This document shows, in pieces, positions 43,401 through 55,575 of a DNA stretch of 64,000 nucleotides (position 1 is its first letter; each line of letters starts with the position of its first letter). The notes under the pieces are model-generated. The model was not told the origin of the DNA. It saw nothing but the letters and a program-made list of their open reading frames with translations, and did not search any database. The position numbers and the translations under genes are program-made. Source of the stretch: Viola odorata (taxonomy: Eukaryota; Streptophyta; Magnoliopsida; Malpighiales; Violaceae); assembly GCA_963691705.1 (NCBI GenBank), contig OY829543.1, positions 44,586,855-44,650,854 on the forward strand, read 5' to 3'.

Positions 43401-46044
43401 CTTCAGTTCTATTCTGTTCTTAATTAATCCATTTTCTGACACCTTTGTTGCCTTTTTTCCTGAGATTGACTATGGAATTTGTAATATGTTGGGGTAATAG
43501 AGAGATAAGCCTGTTGGTTGCATGCATTTTTTATTTTTCCTGGTCAGTGTGTGATGGATTTTATTTTTGCATCAGGCAAATTTGATCAGAACTGCAGCTG
43601 TGAATTATTTGCTGAACTCTAGTTTTCAGTGGGGATCAGCTCCTGCAGTAAAAGTGAGGGTTTGGCAACTCCATAGTTTGCTTCCCGTTCCTAACCAAAA
43701 GTGACATTCAAACCAAAGCATCATTATTTGACAATGTTAATTACTTGCAGGGTGTGCGTGATGCCGCTGTGGAGTTAATACACACTTTAGTAGCTGTTCA
43801 TTCAGAGGTGATTCGTGTATAGTGGGGTTTTTTTTCCCCGTTTTCCCCCCCTTGTTAGTGTTGGCAAGCTGGATTTTTGTTGTTGAATATAAACCCAAGC
43901 CATACAATAGTCAGATAACTTTGAGATGATTTTCAATTTTCTTCCTGAAGATTATTTTCAGTCATTTATTCCTTTAACTGAGTCAGATGGGACTATCTAT
44001 CCTTTCAAGTCTGATTTACGCCACTTATTCCCTTGAAATTTCAAAATTCAAAATTATAAAAAATGAATTAATAATAGAATAATTGACTATCCCTGGATTT
44101 TGAAAGTAGTTGACTATGTGAAACTTGGAAGGTCACAAATGACACAAACAGCTTAGAGGTATGAATTGACAATGTGTAAACTTAAGGGGGGTATTAACTC
44201 AACAAAAACTTGAGCGGCATTGGAAACTGCCCCAGAGGTAAAATTTCTCCCTTTGTAGTTTTCTGTTCTATAGTGACTACCAGCTGGTTCAGCTAGAGCA
44301 AAGGCTCGAGAGACCTTGCTATGAAAATCAGGGAATCCATGGTTGATTAGCAACCACATTGTTTCTTCAATTTGCCTGTTTAGATTCAGATCTTAGAGGT
44401 CCATGTTTTCATGAAATCAACAATAAAGCAATTTGTAATTGGATTGCACCGTTTTATCTAACAATTTTTATTAATGCCCAAATGGAACATGTTACTGCAT
44501 TTATTTTGTTATGCCCAGGAGCTGTGCCTTGTACTACCATTTGTCATTTCATTAATGCCCAAATGGAACATGTTACTTCATTTGTTTATGTTTTATAGAG
44601 TTGCTCTGAATAACTTGATTTTCCTTAATTGCAGGTCTTTGCTGGTGCTAAGCCCCAATTGGACAAGACGCTTGGAATTCTCGTGGAAGGCCTGATCGAT
44701 ACGTTTCTGAGCCTTTTCCATGAAAATAAAAACAAAGAACTTAGGTCTCTTGATGTTAATGGTTTCTGCCAGCTGATGCTTGAGGTAAAACAATTTTTAA
44801 ATCATTTATCCTTGTGAATTCTTGGATTGACTTTACCATGCTTATGTTGATCGATACAATTTGTATGATAAATATCCATGAAAAGGATATATGCACTTAG
44901 GTTCTTTTAAGACTTTGCATGGTTGAAATTGTCTGGGGAACTGATATTTGGTTAGCTTCGCGAGACTAACAAGATGTTTTAGCTCTATGCATTTGGAGAA
45001 AATCCATCTGCCTACAGCCATCCTCCACAATAGACTCTAGCCAATTTTCTTGTTCATCTGATTGGCATGGGAATTGATCTTGGCATCCCACAGCTGGTTA
45101 ATTGATCTTGGATGTGTCTTATGCAGCTTGAATATTTTGAGACAATATTAAGTTCGTGTCTCACACCTGATGCAAGGGAGTCCCTCAAGTCCTTACAAGG
45201 AGCGTTGTTGGAGAAAGCTACAGAGAATGTCACTGAAGTTGTTGAAAATCCAGGGCATCAGCGTAGGTCAACTCGCGGGAGTGAAGATGCAATTGGAGAT
45301 GAAAGGCAGCAGGGGATGGCTGCGTCTCCAGACGACTTAATTGTGAGAATCATTTTCATTCCAGCATTTCTTTGTTTACTGTGCTAGAGTAGAGGTGACT
45401 ATGCATTAAGAAAATATACATGTAGTTTTTTTTTATTGATGTCTGATTGTCTCATGGAATATACAATAACAGTAGGCATAAATTTATGTAAATTATGTAT
45501 AAGCGAAGTGCACCATTCTCCTCATTGGTATCATCATGATGTGAACGTAAGTTGTGGAATGATTACGGAGAATTGCAGAACAAAGGCCAATGAGGTAACA
45601 CTTAACCGTTTGGAAAAGGGGTAACTGCTCTTAAGGTGAAGGCATTGTGGTGCTCATTGCTGGAAAGTCTAACTACATGAGCTGTGTTATAATGTGCTGT
45701 TTTACATGACAAATTGGCAACGGAAGTGATAAGGGGGCATCTCTAGTACATTTTTTTTGTTTTTGTTTTTGTTTTTTTTAACTTTCTATTTTGTTTGCTG
45801 ATGTGTTTTGGGTATGCTTCAGGCTCTTGCTCAGCAATGTTGCTCCGAGTTACTTCATGTAGAGCTGGACAGAACGCGCATTAATACGGCATGCTTTGCT
45901 GAGTCAATTTCCTTGGAGTCGGTGCCAGAATCAGCTAAAGCTGCTTATGGCTTCAGAGGAGGATCAATGGATTCTCCCAGCAGAAAACACAGAGGCACAC
46001 AAGCAATGGATTCTCCAAGTTTTTCTCGGCACAGGCGCCGATAG
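31423..46044 (+). CDS. SEC5: Exocyst complex component SEC5 (1097 aa, 21 exons)
   Basis: Subunit of the octameric exocyst, which tethers secretory vesicles to the plasma membrane. Exons: 31423-31830, 31897-32048, 32275-32369, 33394-33588, 33782-33909, 34010-34168, 34968-35072, 36607-36681, 37385-37522, 37624-37815, 38693-38836, 40000-40126, 40200-40410, 40876-40991, 41079-41310, 42618-42711, 43576-43653, 43751-43807, 44635-44784, 45127-45342, 45823-46044. All junctions are GT-AG and keep frame; the total of 3294 nt encodes 1097 residues, close to plant SEC5 (about 1090). The acidic start MSSDSDDEDELLQMALKEQ, the ISSGDEEP stretch, PRGLECIDPLGLG, CFVSCKTTIDDIESKLKRIE, ELEPESDPVWHYLNVQ and the basic C-terminus SFSRHRRR are family landmarks. 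The conserved Sec5 core lies at about residues 190-440. Intron 11 holds a hAT element, and intron 16 starts with a 147-base tandem duplication. The gene looks functional. Confidence 0.95.
39054..39561. mobile_element. hAT-type non-autonomous element (508 bp) in SEC5 intron 11
   Basis: The ends CAGGGGTGGAG and CTCCGCCCCTG are inverted repeats (one mismatch). The 8-base target duplication CTGTATTG is perfect (39046-39053 and 39562-39569), so the insertion is fairly recent. The interior is AT-rich and non-coding. A truncated relative lies at 28735-29005. It sits 217 bases after exon 11 and 438 before exon 12 and should be spliced out. Confidence 0.92.
42697..42993 (+). repeat. 147-base tandem duplication covering a SEC5 5' splice site
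   Basis: Two copies with a period of 147 bases, identical except for one base: TATACTTTTGCAAAGGTATG in copy 1 (exon 16 end plus donor) and TATACTTTTGCACAGGTATG in copy 2. The duplicate donor lies within intron 16. Reading on from the first donor meets a TAG at 42796, so use of the second donor would truncate the protein. Confidence 0.93.
44466..44600 (+). repeat. Short direct repeat in SEC5 intron 18
   Basis: TTAATGCCCAAATGGAACAT with the following bases occurs at 44471 and again at 44552 (period 81), the second copy slightly diverged further on. It is likely a small local duplication. Confidence 0.85.
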
Positions 46045-48730
46045 TCTAGTATGATATGGAGTGTACTTGGTGATTGCAACTTGTGTTTTTTCTAACTTTC
46101 CTTGCGTATGTTCGTTCTATGATCTATCTATTCTGTATTAACGCTGTAATTTCAGAGAAAGCTATACCTTCCATTCTGGGTTCCTTAACTTGAGCGGTTT
46201 CCATCATTAATTTTTTTTGGAATTTTGTAAATTTTTGGACGAGGCGTATAGGCATTTTACTCATAGGAAAGGCAGATATCAAGTTGAAGTACATCATGAT
46301 GAGAAGAAGTTGAAGTACATCCAGATTAATTCAGTGTTGTTTTTTCACGTAAAACCCTTAGATCATGCCGGTGTCCCAAGATGTAGGCGAGTGAATTGAA
46401 AAAAACAGGCTCCAAGTACACTATCAAAATTGGTGTCAGATGGGCCATTTTCTGTAATAACTGCTTAAACATTTTTATTTTTTTTCAACAAAATTATAAA
46501 AACTAATCTCTTACATTATTATTAATTTTTTATAGTAAGCTATTGAACGTAAAATGTTACTAAATTATTCCATTTAATTGGGTAAATTGCATAGCTACAG
46601 AACTAAAGCGCACTACATCGTTCTTCTTAACCAATGATGATGTCGATCTCGATGATGATGATGATTGCTTCTTCATTATTGTATAGATTAAATGGAGAGA
46701 TTTACTTAGAATTTGAATATCTAGAGTTGGAGTGATTTTAGGAATTAGGGTTTACAAATGTTGCTTAGGGATTTGGTCGAGGGAGAGAGTTAGGGATGGA
46801 GTATATTTGGTTTAAGACGGGTTGGGGGAGAGTCAGTGTGTGTTTAGTTTTTCAGTTTTGTTTGCGTTTTTTCAGTTTTGGCTCCCAAGGGGTTGGGTTG
46901 TTTCGAGTAAGGTGCTGACATGGCCACAATGTCATGCCATGGTGCTGGCATGGCATATTGACCTGGAACTTCGGTTAAGTATAGATCCCAAATTAAATTG
47001 AAAATGAATACAAAGGGCAAAAGAATTGGATCATTTGGTGCACACGTAAATCCCTTTGATTTATGGTATTGTCTATACATATGTAACTTGTTCGTATGAA
47101 GAAGGGTAAAACAACATAAAAAAATCCTGACATTTATAAAAGCTTCCATTTGGATCTCTATTGTTTTAAAACTTACAATACAAATCTTATAATTTTTTTT
47201 TAAAGATACAATTTTAGTTTTTTTAGCTATAAAAAAAAGTGATATCTAAGTTTCCATTTCTAAAAACAATCACTTCCAGAGTCCCAAATGATTGTAGTTT
47301 TTTTTTCTTTTCCAAAACGCCTTTATCGTTTGTTCTTATTCTTGAAAGAATTAAAGAAAAAAAAAGTCATAAAATCACTCAACTTTTATATCAAATGTCT
47401 GAAAAATATCTCACGTTTGTATCAAATGTTTAGAAAATATCTCACGTTTGTAATTGAGTCAAATAGAATCACACGTTTGTTAATTTTAACAAATCACACC
47501 ATAATCTTAAAATTTGTTTGATTGACGTGAAAATTAATCGCTCCAGTGAGTATAGATGTACCTCTAGTTTAAGAAAAAACAAGTTTAATTAAAAAGATTG
47601 GCAAATTGCATTACTAATTAAAAACAGTGACTTAATTCATTTACAATTTTGTTCATTCTTAAAAATAATAAGAAAAAAAGAACAATAATAGCGTCTAACA
47701 TTAAATCTTCATCTTCTCTACGGGCTAAATTCAAGTAATATTGCTACAACCTGAGATTTCATCTTTAGTAAACTTTTCATGAGTTAAAACCATAAAAAAA
47801 CACACTATATTGAAATAATTACAAAACAACTACGTAATTGTTATTTGTTAATCTAAATCAACAAAATTATTTTAATGAAATAAAAAATAGATAACAAGAA
47901 TAAAGAGAATCATAATTGTCAGTCTAAAATGTAAATTGTTGGAATTCAATTTATCACTCTATTATTTTACTTTTCAGTTCAAAACATCCATTTGATTTGA
48001 TTGCATTGGTACTTAATTGTTTCAATTGGTTTCAAAATTCCAAAAAGCCTCTGACGTGCCCTTCTAGAATAAGCACTTCACTATAATGTGGATAAATATT
48101 AGATAAATTTGTCATATCAACAATTAGGCGGGTCCACTTAATTATTGAAAAAGGACGTATTCTTTTTATAAAATAAAATAAAATCGGATAATGTTAGAAA
48201 AGATCATGTGCAGTACAGCAGCACCTAGAGGTCCTCAAGGTATAACCCAAATGTGCAATCCAGTCCTTCACGTATTTGTTTTAGTCAATACCACCACAAA
48301 CATGAACAAAATTAGTGGGTTTTTAAATATTTTATTTAATTACCCTCTTTACTAATTAATTTTTTTGTCAAAAACCATTAGGTAATCTGGTTATTATATT
48401 AGGTGCCGGATATTTTATACTTGATTCGGGTAAGACGTCGAAGGACCGTAAAGTTATTTCTCATAAGTTTTAACACCGCTTTCAGGAAACTATAAAACTT
48501 GTAGTGCAAGCTTTTACACTATAAAAGATTATAAGATTTTTCTTAGCCAGTTTATCCAAAAAAAAAAAATGATGGGAAAATGTAGATTTTGATTTTCCTT
48601 GAGGACATAAACGTGGTTTTAAATCTATAAAGATAAAAAAGAGGCAATGAATAAGCATGGAACAAAAACGAAAGAACGAGATTACAACGACAAGTTTTTT
48701 TTCGTCTTCAAAAAGTACCAAAACAAATCG
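46045..48730. other. SEC5 3' UTR and AT-rich spacer
   Basis: The first few hundred bases after the SEC5 stop are probably 3' UTR. The rest is AT-rich with a GAT microsatellite near 46660 and two copies of ATATCTCACGTTTGTA near 47405 and 47437. No gene was recognised. Confidence 0.5.
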
Positions 48731-48740
48731 GTTGAATCTC

Positions 48741-49537
48741 GAAAAAATACACGTTAGAGTTACTAACGTTTATTTTTTAGTTCGTTCCAATTCTTAATAT
48801 TATTTTTATTCAATAAAATTCCTAACATTTGTATTTATACTCCAATTGGGTTCCTGCCGTGACAAAAAATTAATATCACACAGAATATTTCGTTAATGTT
48901 ATTTTTTAATAAATATTAAAAAATTATCAATGAAATAAATAAAAAATTAATTCTAAAGAAATTTAAACCTCATTATATATAACACCAATAATAACTTTTA
49001 TCATTATTATTTAGTTATTTCTATTATTTTAGTTAATTTCTTTTATTGCATCTGTATTTTAAAAAATTAATAATATAAAAATTAAAATTATAATAAATTT
49101 AAAATACCTTCTAAATACATAATATCTTTTTTTTTTAGATGACCCATGTGTTTTTGAAGACTATTTCAAGATTTTACTAATACAAAATCAAATCATAACG
49201 TAATTTAATTAATATGTAACAACTATCTACTCATTTTTTTCTAATAATTAATTGTTTTATTTATGTCACTAACTTTTAATACTACGATCAAAGTTATTAT
49301 TGGTGTTATATATAACAAGGTTAAATTTCTTTAGAATTTTTTTTCCATTTCTAATTTATTAAAATTTATTAAAACCATAACATCAATGGAATATTCCGTG
49401 CCACATCCATTTTTTGTCAAAAACCCAATTGAAATATAAATAGATACAAACATTAAGGATTTTATTGACAAAAAAAAAACATTAAAGACCCAAACGAACT
49501 AAAAGATAAACATTAGAGAACCTAAGTGCATTTTCTC
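48741..49537. mobile_element. Mutator-like MITE (797 bp) with long terminal inverted repeats
   Basis: The ends GAAAAAATACAC and its imperfect complement (right end read inward GAGAAAATGCAC) continue as about 170-base imperfect inverted repeats containing TTTTAGTTCGTT, TCAATAAAATCCTTAATG-like and CAATTGGGTT segments. The flanks GTTGAATCTC (48731-48740) and GTTAAATCTC (49538-49547) form a 10-base duplication with one mismatch, typical of Mutator-like elements. It contains no transposase. Confidence 0.85.
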
Positions 49538-49547
49538 GTTAAATCTC

Positions 49548-49897
49548 AAAACGTTAAACACGAACTCGGTGTGTGTGTGTGTGCGCTTTAATTTTCTTTC
49601 GCACAAAACCAAAACAGAACACACTATACAACACCACGCCACAACAACACCCTTTCCTTCCTTCCTTTCATGCTAATAATTCTTCGAAACTCAAAAGCCC
49701 AACGCCACAAGCGCAAGCGCCAAACACCAACACGTAGTAAGAATAAATGGAAATAGTTCTGCAGTTACCCGTAGCTGTAACTAGTTGCCGATAATAACAA
49801 TCTCTTTGTTCACTTTGTTCGAACAACAACTGTTGTCGCTGTCGTTTTTGTTCTTGTTCGTGGCTGGGTGTCTGGAGCTGAATGCAGAGTAATAGTC
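49548..49897 (+). promoter_or_regulatory. DRIP 5' flank / probable 5' UTR
   Basis: A TG microsatellite at about 49569-49583 and a pyrimidine-rich stretch (CCTTTCCTTCCTTCC, about 49650) precede the start codon at 49898. The Mutator-like MITE ends only 360 bases upstream of the ATG, so it lies within the promoter region. Confidence 0.4.
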
Positions 49898-52800
49898 ATG
49901 GCCAAAGTGAAGAGGGAAATACTGGAAGCATGCATGACATGCCCTCTTTGTAATAGGCTCTTGAAGGAAGCTACTACCATATCTTTGTGTCTCCACACGT
50001 GTAAGTTGGTTATTGTTTTTATATACTCTGAATTTTGATCTGGGGTTCTTGAGCTGCATAAATACGATCTGGGTTTTGTTTGTTTTGCAGTTTCTTGATC
50101 TGGATCTTTCTTGTCTCCATTCGTTGTTTATAATTTGGTAATGGATGGTCAATGTTGCAACTTTAATTAGAGATGGGGATGTTGTTTGATTGATTTGTGA
50201 ATTGGGCATTATTGTTTTGTTATATGAGTCGTATTGGTTTATCAATTACATGTGGGAGTTTTGAATTTGTGAGAAAGTATATTGGGTCCCATGTTTTCTT
50301 CACGTACTTATGCTATTTTTGTTTATGTTCTGTTTTCTGGTGTAATCTCTGTGCATTACGTGGAATAATATGATTATGGAAAAAGATGCATGCATGGATT
50401 TGTTGTATGAGACACGTTGGTAATGTTAGCCATCACAAAATATTATTAGAAACAGTTATGAAGGGATAGTTTTTCCTTATTGTTATTAATCCCCAATTAC
50501 AAATAATAAAACCAAATGGAGAAAGCTGTGTTAATTAAACTAGTGGCATGGGTATACATACCACTAAGGTCAATTGTAGTAATAAGTCTGAACATGACTT
50601 TCCCACCTCCTGACACAATGTTCCAAGGAGAAAGGTTGAATCTTGAGAATTTTGGAAGGATGTTTCTCATCAGTTCTGGTCATATGTTGGAACAATGGCT
50701 AGAATTTCTTCCTTACTGTTCAAGTTCTGCATGGATATGTGAAGAATTTTGAGGGATGGGTGTGCAAATTTCTGTTTGTTGCTTGCATCCATCCTCCTGG
50801 ATGATTGTATTGCTTATTTCCCCGATTTTGAAGTATTAATAAATATGCATGGCAATTTTTGATGCATTAGTTAACAATTTTATCACACATGACTTAATCT
50901 TTGAGGGAGTGGCATGGAAATGCAGTTATTGGAAGTTATTTGAGTGCACTCCGTTCTCAATAATCATTGTTGTTCTAGGATAGTCTTCTATTGATCTAAA
51001 AGTCTGTTGATCTTGTCTTTTTGGTTCAGATGCTTTTGTTATATTAAGCCTTCGACTCTTTCTGTATCTGATGTACTGATTTTGAAATTCAAATCAGTCT
51101 GCAGGAAATGCATATATGATAGGCTCTCAGATGATGAGGTAGATAGCTGTCCTGTTTGCGACATTGATCTGGGTTGTTTGCCGGTGGAAAAACTGAGGTT
51201 CGCCTTTGTTTAAGTTACAACTAAATTTGACAAAAAAGACTAATGCATGACTGCAAGAACTTTTGTTTCCCTTTGCTGTTAGAAAATGGTTTGGTCTTTC
51301 TTCCTCTAGGGCTGTTGTCAAGAAAAGATCTGTAATTCAGGCTTGGATTGTTAGCTGATGTTCCATGGGATGTGAATTTCCTTTTGTCTATTTGGTGTTG
51401 GTGCTTAGAGTGTTTAGATAATTTAGGTTTCTCGGTGAAGGTTTTTGGTCAGCCAAGATGTTAGTATGTATTAATATCTTTAAAATTTATAGATCTTAGG
51501 CATCCTTTTTTTTTTGTTTTTCCCTCATTTTTGCTTTTACTTTACATGCTGATTTTGGTTTAACTTCACCCTGCCGTAAGAAAACTTCACTTTAGTAGAT
51601 TTGTTTTCCCGTGATTTGGATACAGAATATGGATCAATAAATAAATATATATATAGTTTGAAGAATTTTTGTATCATGGGAGTCTTGAGACTGGGCTCAT
51701 TATTATTATTTTTATTTTTTTCATTTTAGTTCTGAGCCATTCCTTGCTTATGGTCCACTCTGTATGGAGTATGACACCCTTTACCTGTTATGCTACTGGC
51801 TTAGTGTAGGCAAAAGATGCTGTTAAGTATCATAAATGTCACAGCTTAAGCTTAAGATTATTCAGATGCTACGCCAAATCAAAATCATTAACTCCTAATA
51901 ACTTGCTTCCATTTCTAGTCTAATTTGCCTCAGGGTTTTTATTTTGGCAGCATGGATTATGGTGTGGATTCTATTTGAGTGATTTTATGTTCGTGTTTGT
52001 ATGCAGGCCAGACCATAATCTGCAAGACATAAGGGCCAAAATCTTTCCTTTCAAAAGAAGAAAAATTCAGCCCCCTGAAGTTATGCCTTCAATTACCTTA
52101 CCAGCAAAAAGAAAGGAGAGATCACTATCATCTTTGGTGGTCAGCACCCCTAAAGTGTCCATCCAAACTGGCTTCACAGGAAAGAGATCTAAAGCTAGTG
52201 CAAGAAAGGCAGCTGGACTGCGAGCATGTAGTTTTTCCATTGATGAATCCAACAAGAATGAAGATTCTGCTGAAGATAATTCCACGAGCTCAAGCTCACC
52301 ACGGTCTCCTAATAAAACTGTGCCAAATAAAAGGGTGGTAAGGAAGACAACGTTTGTTCTCTGTAGCTTCATGCCTATATCACGTAAAAGTAAATTGATC
52401 TTTGCAACACAGACCTTGCTTCAAGATAAAATTTCACTTCATTTTCCTTTTCTTTCAAATTAATGCAGGATTCCTCTGTTGCTGAGCCTTCTAAAGAATA
52501 TAGGGCTAAAGTTGACATGGAGGATGATGTGGAAATAATGGAAGGCAAGGCTGATCTATGGAAGCCCTTAAACTGTCTTGTTGAAGCGGCTAACAGGACC
52601 AAGTCCTCCAAGTCTAATTTACAAGGCCCATCTCTTACCAAATCAGAGCCTCCCAATGCTTATGAACCTCATTCATCCGAAACAAAATGCAGATTGGAAT
52701 CAACTAGTGGTCATGGCAATGACGTATATTTGCCTAAGAATAAAAACAAGGAGCATGGACAGGGAGTGAAACTGCAAGATGATAAGAATGGGACAAATTC

Positions 52801-54686
52801 CCTTCCAGTGTCTGTAAAGAGAAGGTTAACTGCTGCACGAAAAAGAGCAGCTATGTCTGAAGAGCTGAGGGCCTCAGCTCAAGCCATTGTAGATTCTGGG
52901 GCTAAGAGCTATAGAAGAAATAATCCAATTTGGTTCACATTGGTTGCCTCTGATGAGCAGTAAGTTGCTGTTTATCCTGGCCGTGCATAATATTTTTGTG
53001 CTGTTTTTAGTAAAGTTAGTTGGTTCTTTGGTGTTTTTCTGTTTGAAAATTGGTGCTTTGGTATTACTCACTTATTTTAACGTGAATGGTTCAGGAAAGG
53101 AGATGCTCCACTGCCACAGATATCTTCATGCTACCTGAGGATTAAGTGAGTTTCTTTTGGTCTTATTACCTGCACTTCCTATTTTTGCTACTTTGTCTTT
53201 TATTGTTTAGATATTGGGTTTATTTATGTATTTTGCATATTCAAAGACTTTTTAAGTTTTCAAAGGTAAGTAAGGACATGGGCCTTTTCTTCAAAAGTAT
53301 TTTAAGCTTATTAGAACCTTGCTTAACACTAGTGAATTTCCAGTGGAAGCTGCCCATAAACTAAAACTAAGAAGGCTGTTATCCTTGAGAGAATTACAGA
53401 ATTTTCTTGTTGGACCTGCAATTCGCTTTGCCTGTTGAGTTGGCACAAGCATGTGATTACTGTGTTCTATGCATGGTGTGTATCTAGCTGATACGAGATC
53501 TGGAGTTATTTGCATCCATATACCTTTCAAGATTTAGTTTTTCACATCTTGCTAGGAAAATAGGACTTTTGGATAATTTTGGGATATTATTAATAGGATG
53601 TATAACATCACTTGAACATCTAACTCATCAGTGAGTATAGTGTGCATGAATCATGGGTACTCCTTGTTCTAATTTGTATGTGTTTTACACTGATGGAACG
53701 TTCCATAGCAGAATGAGTCTGATTGTGATACAATTTGTGAGATGCCAAAATATTAGTTTTTGTACCTACTAAAGTATTATTTTCAATGGCTGAAAGTAGT
53801 GGAAAATGATTGCATAAAACTGTCAGTTTATGAAACCAAGTTTTACTCTATGGAGGTACAGTTCATGAAATTTTTCCTAATATCTTGACTACTACATGAA
53901 ATATTAAATTTAACACCTAGCACTGCAAAATGTTAGCTCTGACATGGGTTGTTTCCTTCTGTTTTCATCGGTTTATTGTTTTTACTTATCTTGGCATGTT
54001 AAAAAGTTAAACTGCTGAAGCCAGTGGTGAGGGCTCAGTGGATCTTTTAAGAAATCACGGGTTCAAATCAGTTTACAAAAAAAAAAAAAAAAAAAGGAAA
54101 GGAAAGGAAAGAGAAACTGCTTGTTGGCAATTGTTCCATGGCTCTTGTTTTGGTCAAGAGTGGCAATTATACTCTTAAATATTTCTGCTCGATTCTGGGC
54201 AGCTAATAGTGAAACCCCTATTGACATTTGCTGAGGTGACAGTCAAACTCTCTGTCATGTTATTGACTTGTTAATTTTCTCATCGCAGGGACGCTAAAAT
54301 GCCGGTCTCATTCATTCAGAAATACCTTGTAAAGAAACTTGATCTTAATAATGAAGCTGAGGTGAGTTCCTTTTCTTACCTTCTCGCAAATGATGAGGAA
54401 TTGTTTGACATTGTTGGAGCAATTTACATTTTCCTTTTCTAGAGGTGATATCAGGTATTGTGGTTTTGATGACCATGTAAGAACAGAAACCATTTCTGCT
54501 TCCATCTTGCAGGTAGAAATAATGTGTCGGGGTCAGCCTGTGCTTCCTACTCTGCAACTTCACAACTTAGTAGACTTATGGTTTCGGACAGCATCAAATA
54601 CGAAGAAAGTACTGGCATCAGTAGGAGCTTCCGCAAAGGAATTCATAATGGTGCTCTCGTACAGCCGGAAAGTCCAGTCGTCCTAG
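49898..54686 (+). CDS. DRIP2: DRIP-type RING E3 ubiquitin ligase (440 aa, 7 exons)
   Basis: Homologue of Arabidopsis DREB2A-INTERACTING PROTEIN 1/2, nuclear E3 ligases that mark the drought factor DREB2A for degradation. Exons: 49898-50000, 51098-51197, 52007-52337, 52469-52959, 53095-53145, 54289-54361, 54513-54686. All keep frame (1323 nt). The C3HC4 RING has its metal ligands at C15, C18, C31, H33, C36, C39, C52 and C55 and is split between exons 1 and 2. RPDHNLQDIRAKIFPFKRRK follows, as in polycomb-group RING proteins. The middle 250 residues are Ser/Lys-rich and disordered. The C-terminal 100 residues form the RAWUL ubiquitin-like fold (QPVLPTLQLHNLVDLWFRTA, EFIMVLSYSRK). The choice between DRIP1 and DRIP2 is not decided by sequence alone. 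Intron 5 contains a short retroposon. Confidence 0.93.
54017..54113 (+). mobile_element. Very short tRNA-derived SINE-like retroposon in DRIP intron 5
   Basis: The 97-base insert has an A-box-like GGTGAGGGCTCAGTGG (54025-54040), a B-box-like GGGTTCAAATC (54059-54069) and a poly(A) tail followed by GGAAA repeats. It is bounded by a perfect 8-base duplication AAACTGCT (54009-54016 and 54114-54121). These are the hallmarks of target-primed retroposition of a polymerase III transcript. The body after the B box is almost absent, which is unusually short for a plant SINE. Confidence 0.75.
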
Positions 54687-55575
54687 AATTGCTGTGTAAC
54701 TCTCCTTTCCTCCTTCAGTTGCTAAAGAGTGTCTTACGAGATCTTTGCATTATAGTGTAACAGTTGTATCCTTCGAGCGCTATCTTTCCTGTGCGTGATT
54801 GTTGATGACATGTAAGAATGTATTTGATTTAGTTTATTCTATTAGTTAGCTACATGGTCTGATGTCTGCATTTACCACTCAGCAGCACTATTTGCTTAGA
54901 TCAAACTGTTCAAAAATCCTGATGCATTTGTGTGCTCAGTGAAATTGCTGAATGCCTCTTTTAGGGGCAAACTGGTAGGCCTTCTTCATAACTTGTGGAA
55001 GCATTCTTTGTGCACACACGAGCACTACGTATTTAATTGGCTTCGTTAGACAATGTCAACACTGGGTCCCACCTATCTGTTAACTATGATGTTAGAAATC
55101 ACACATGATTGCGCATTAAACTCATAACCTAAGCTGCAATTTGTGTAAGTTTTTGTAGATTATGAGAGCATTTCGATTTTCGTTTTTTGTATTGACTAAC
55201 TTTTTTTACAATAAAAAAAATCAAATAGTTAATTAAGTAATTTTTAAAATCTAGACAAGAGTACATGTTTGAAAGGTAAGGTGCGTTAATAACAATTACC
55301 CATCCAATTAGGAGGTATCGCCTTAAATTTGTTAATCTGTGTTAATTAACAATTTTAAGTTAATTTTAATATTCCTTAAGATGAAAATCGATCCTTGTAT
55401 TACTATTTTTTTTTTCTCCCTCAATTATAGCTCCCTCTTTGGATTGTGGTGGTGGGTTGGAATTTTGGCCTATCCTAAAGGGAAAAAAAATCATCTTCTA
55501 AGAAGTTACCCAAGCATACCATTGAATCCCTCAACCCCATTTCTGCACAAGCTCGTCCCAACTCACTCCAAGAAA
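54687..55575. other. DRIP 3' UTR and kinase 5' flank
   Basis: No domain-encoding frame occurs. In particular no cysteine-rich extracellular exon that could belong to the kinase downstream was found on the plus strand. Confidence 0.5.

Noticed and set aside
50516..50752. 78-codon frame in DRIP intron 1
   Set aside because: Not similar to any known family, lies within an intron whose splice sites restore the RING domain.
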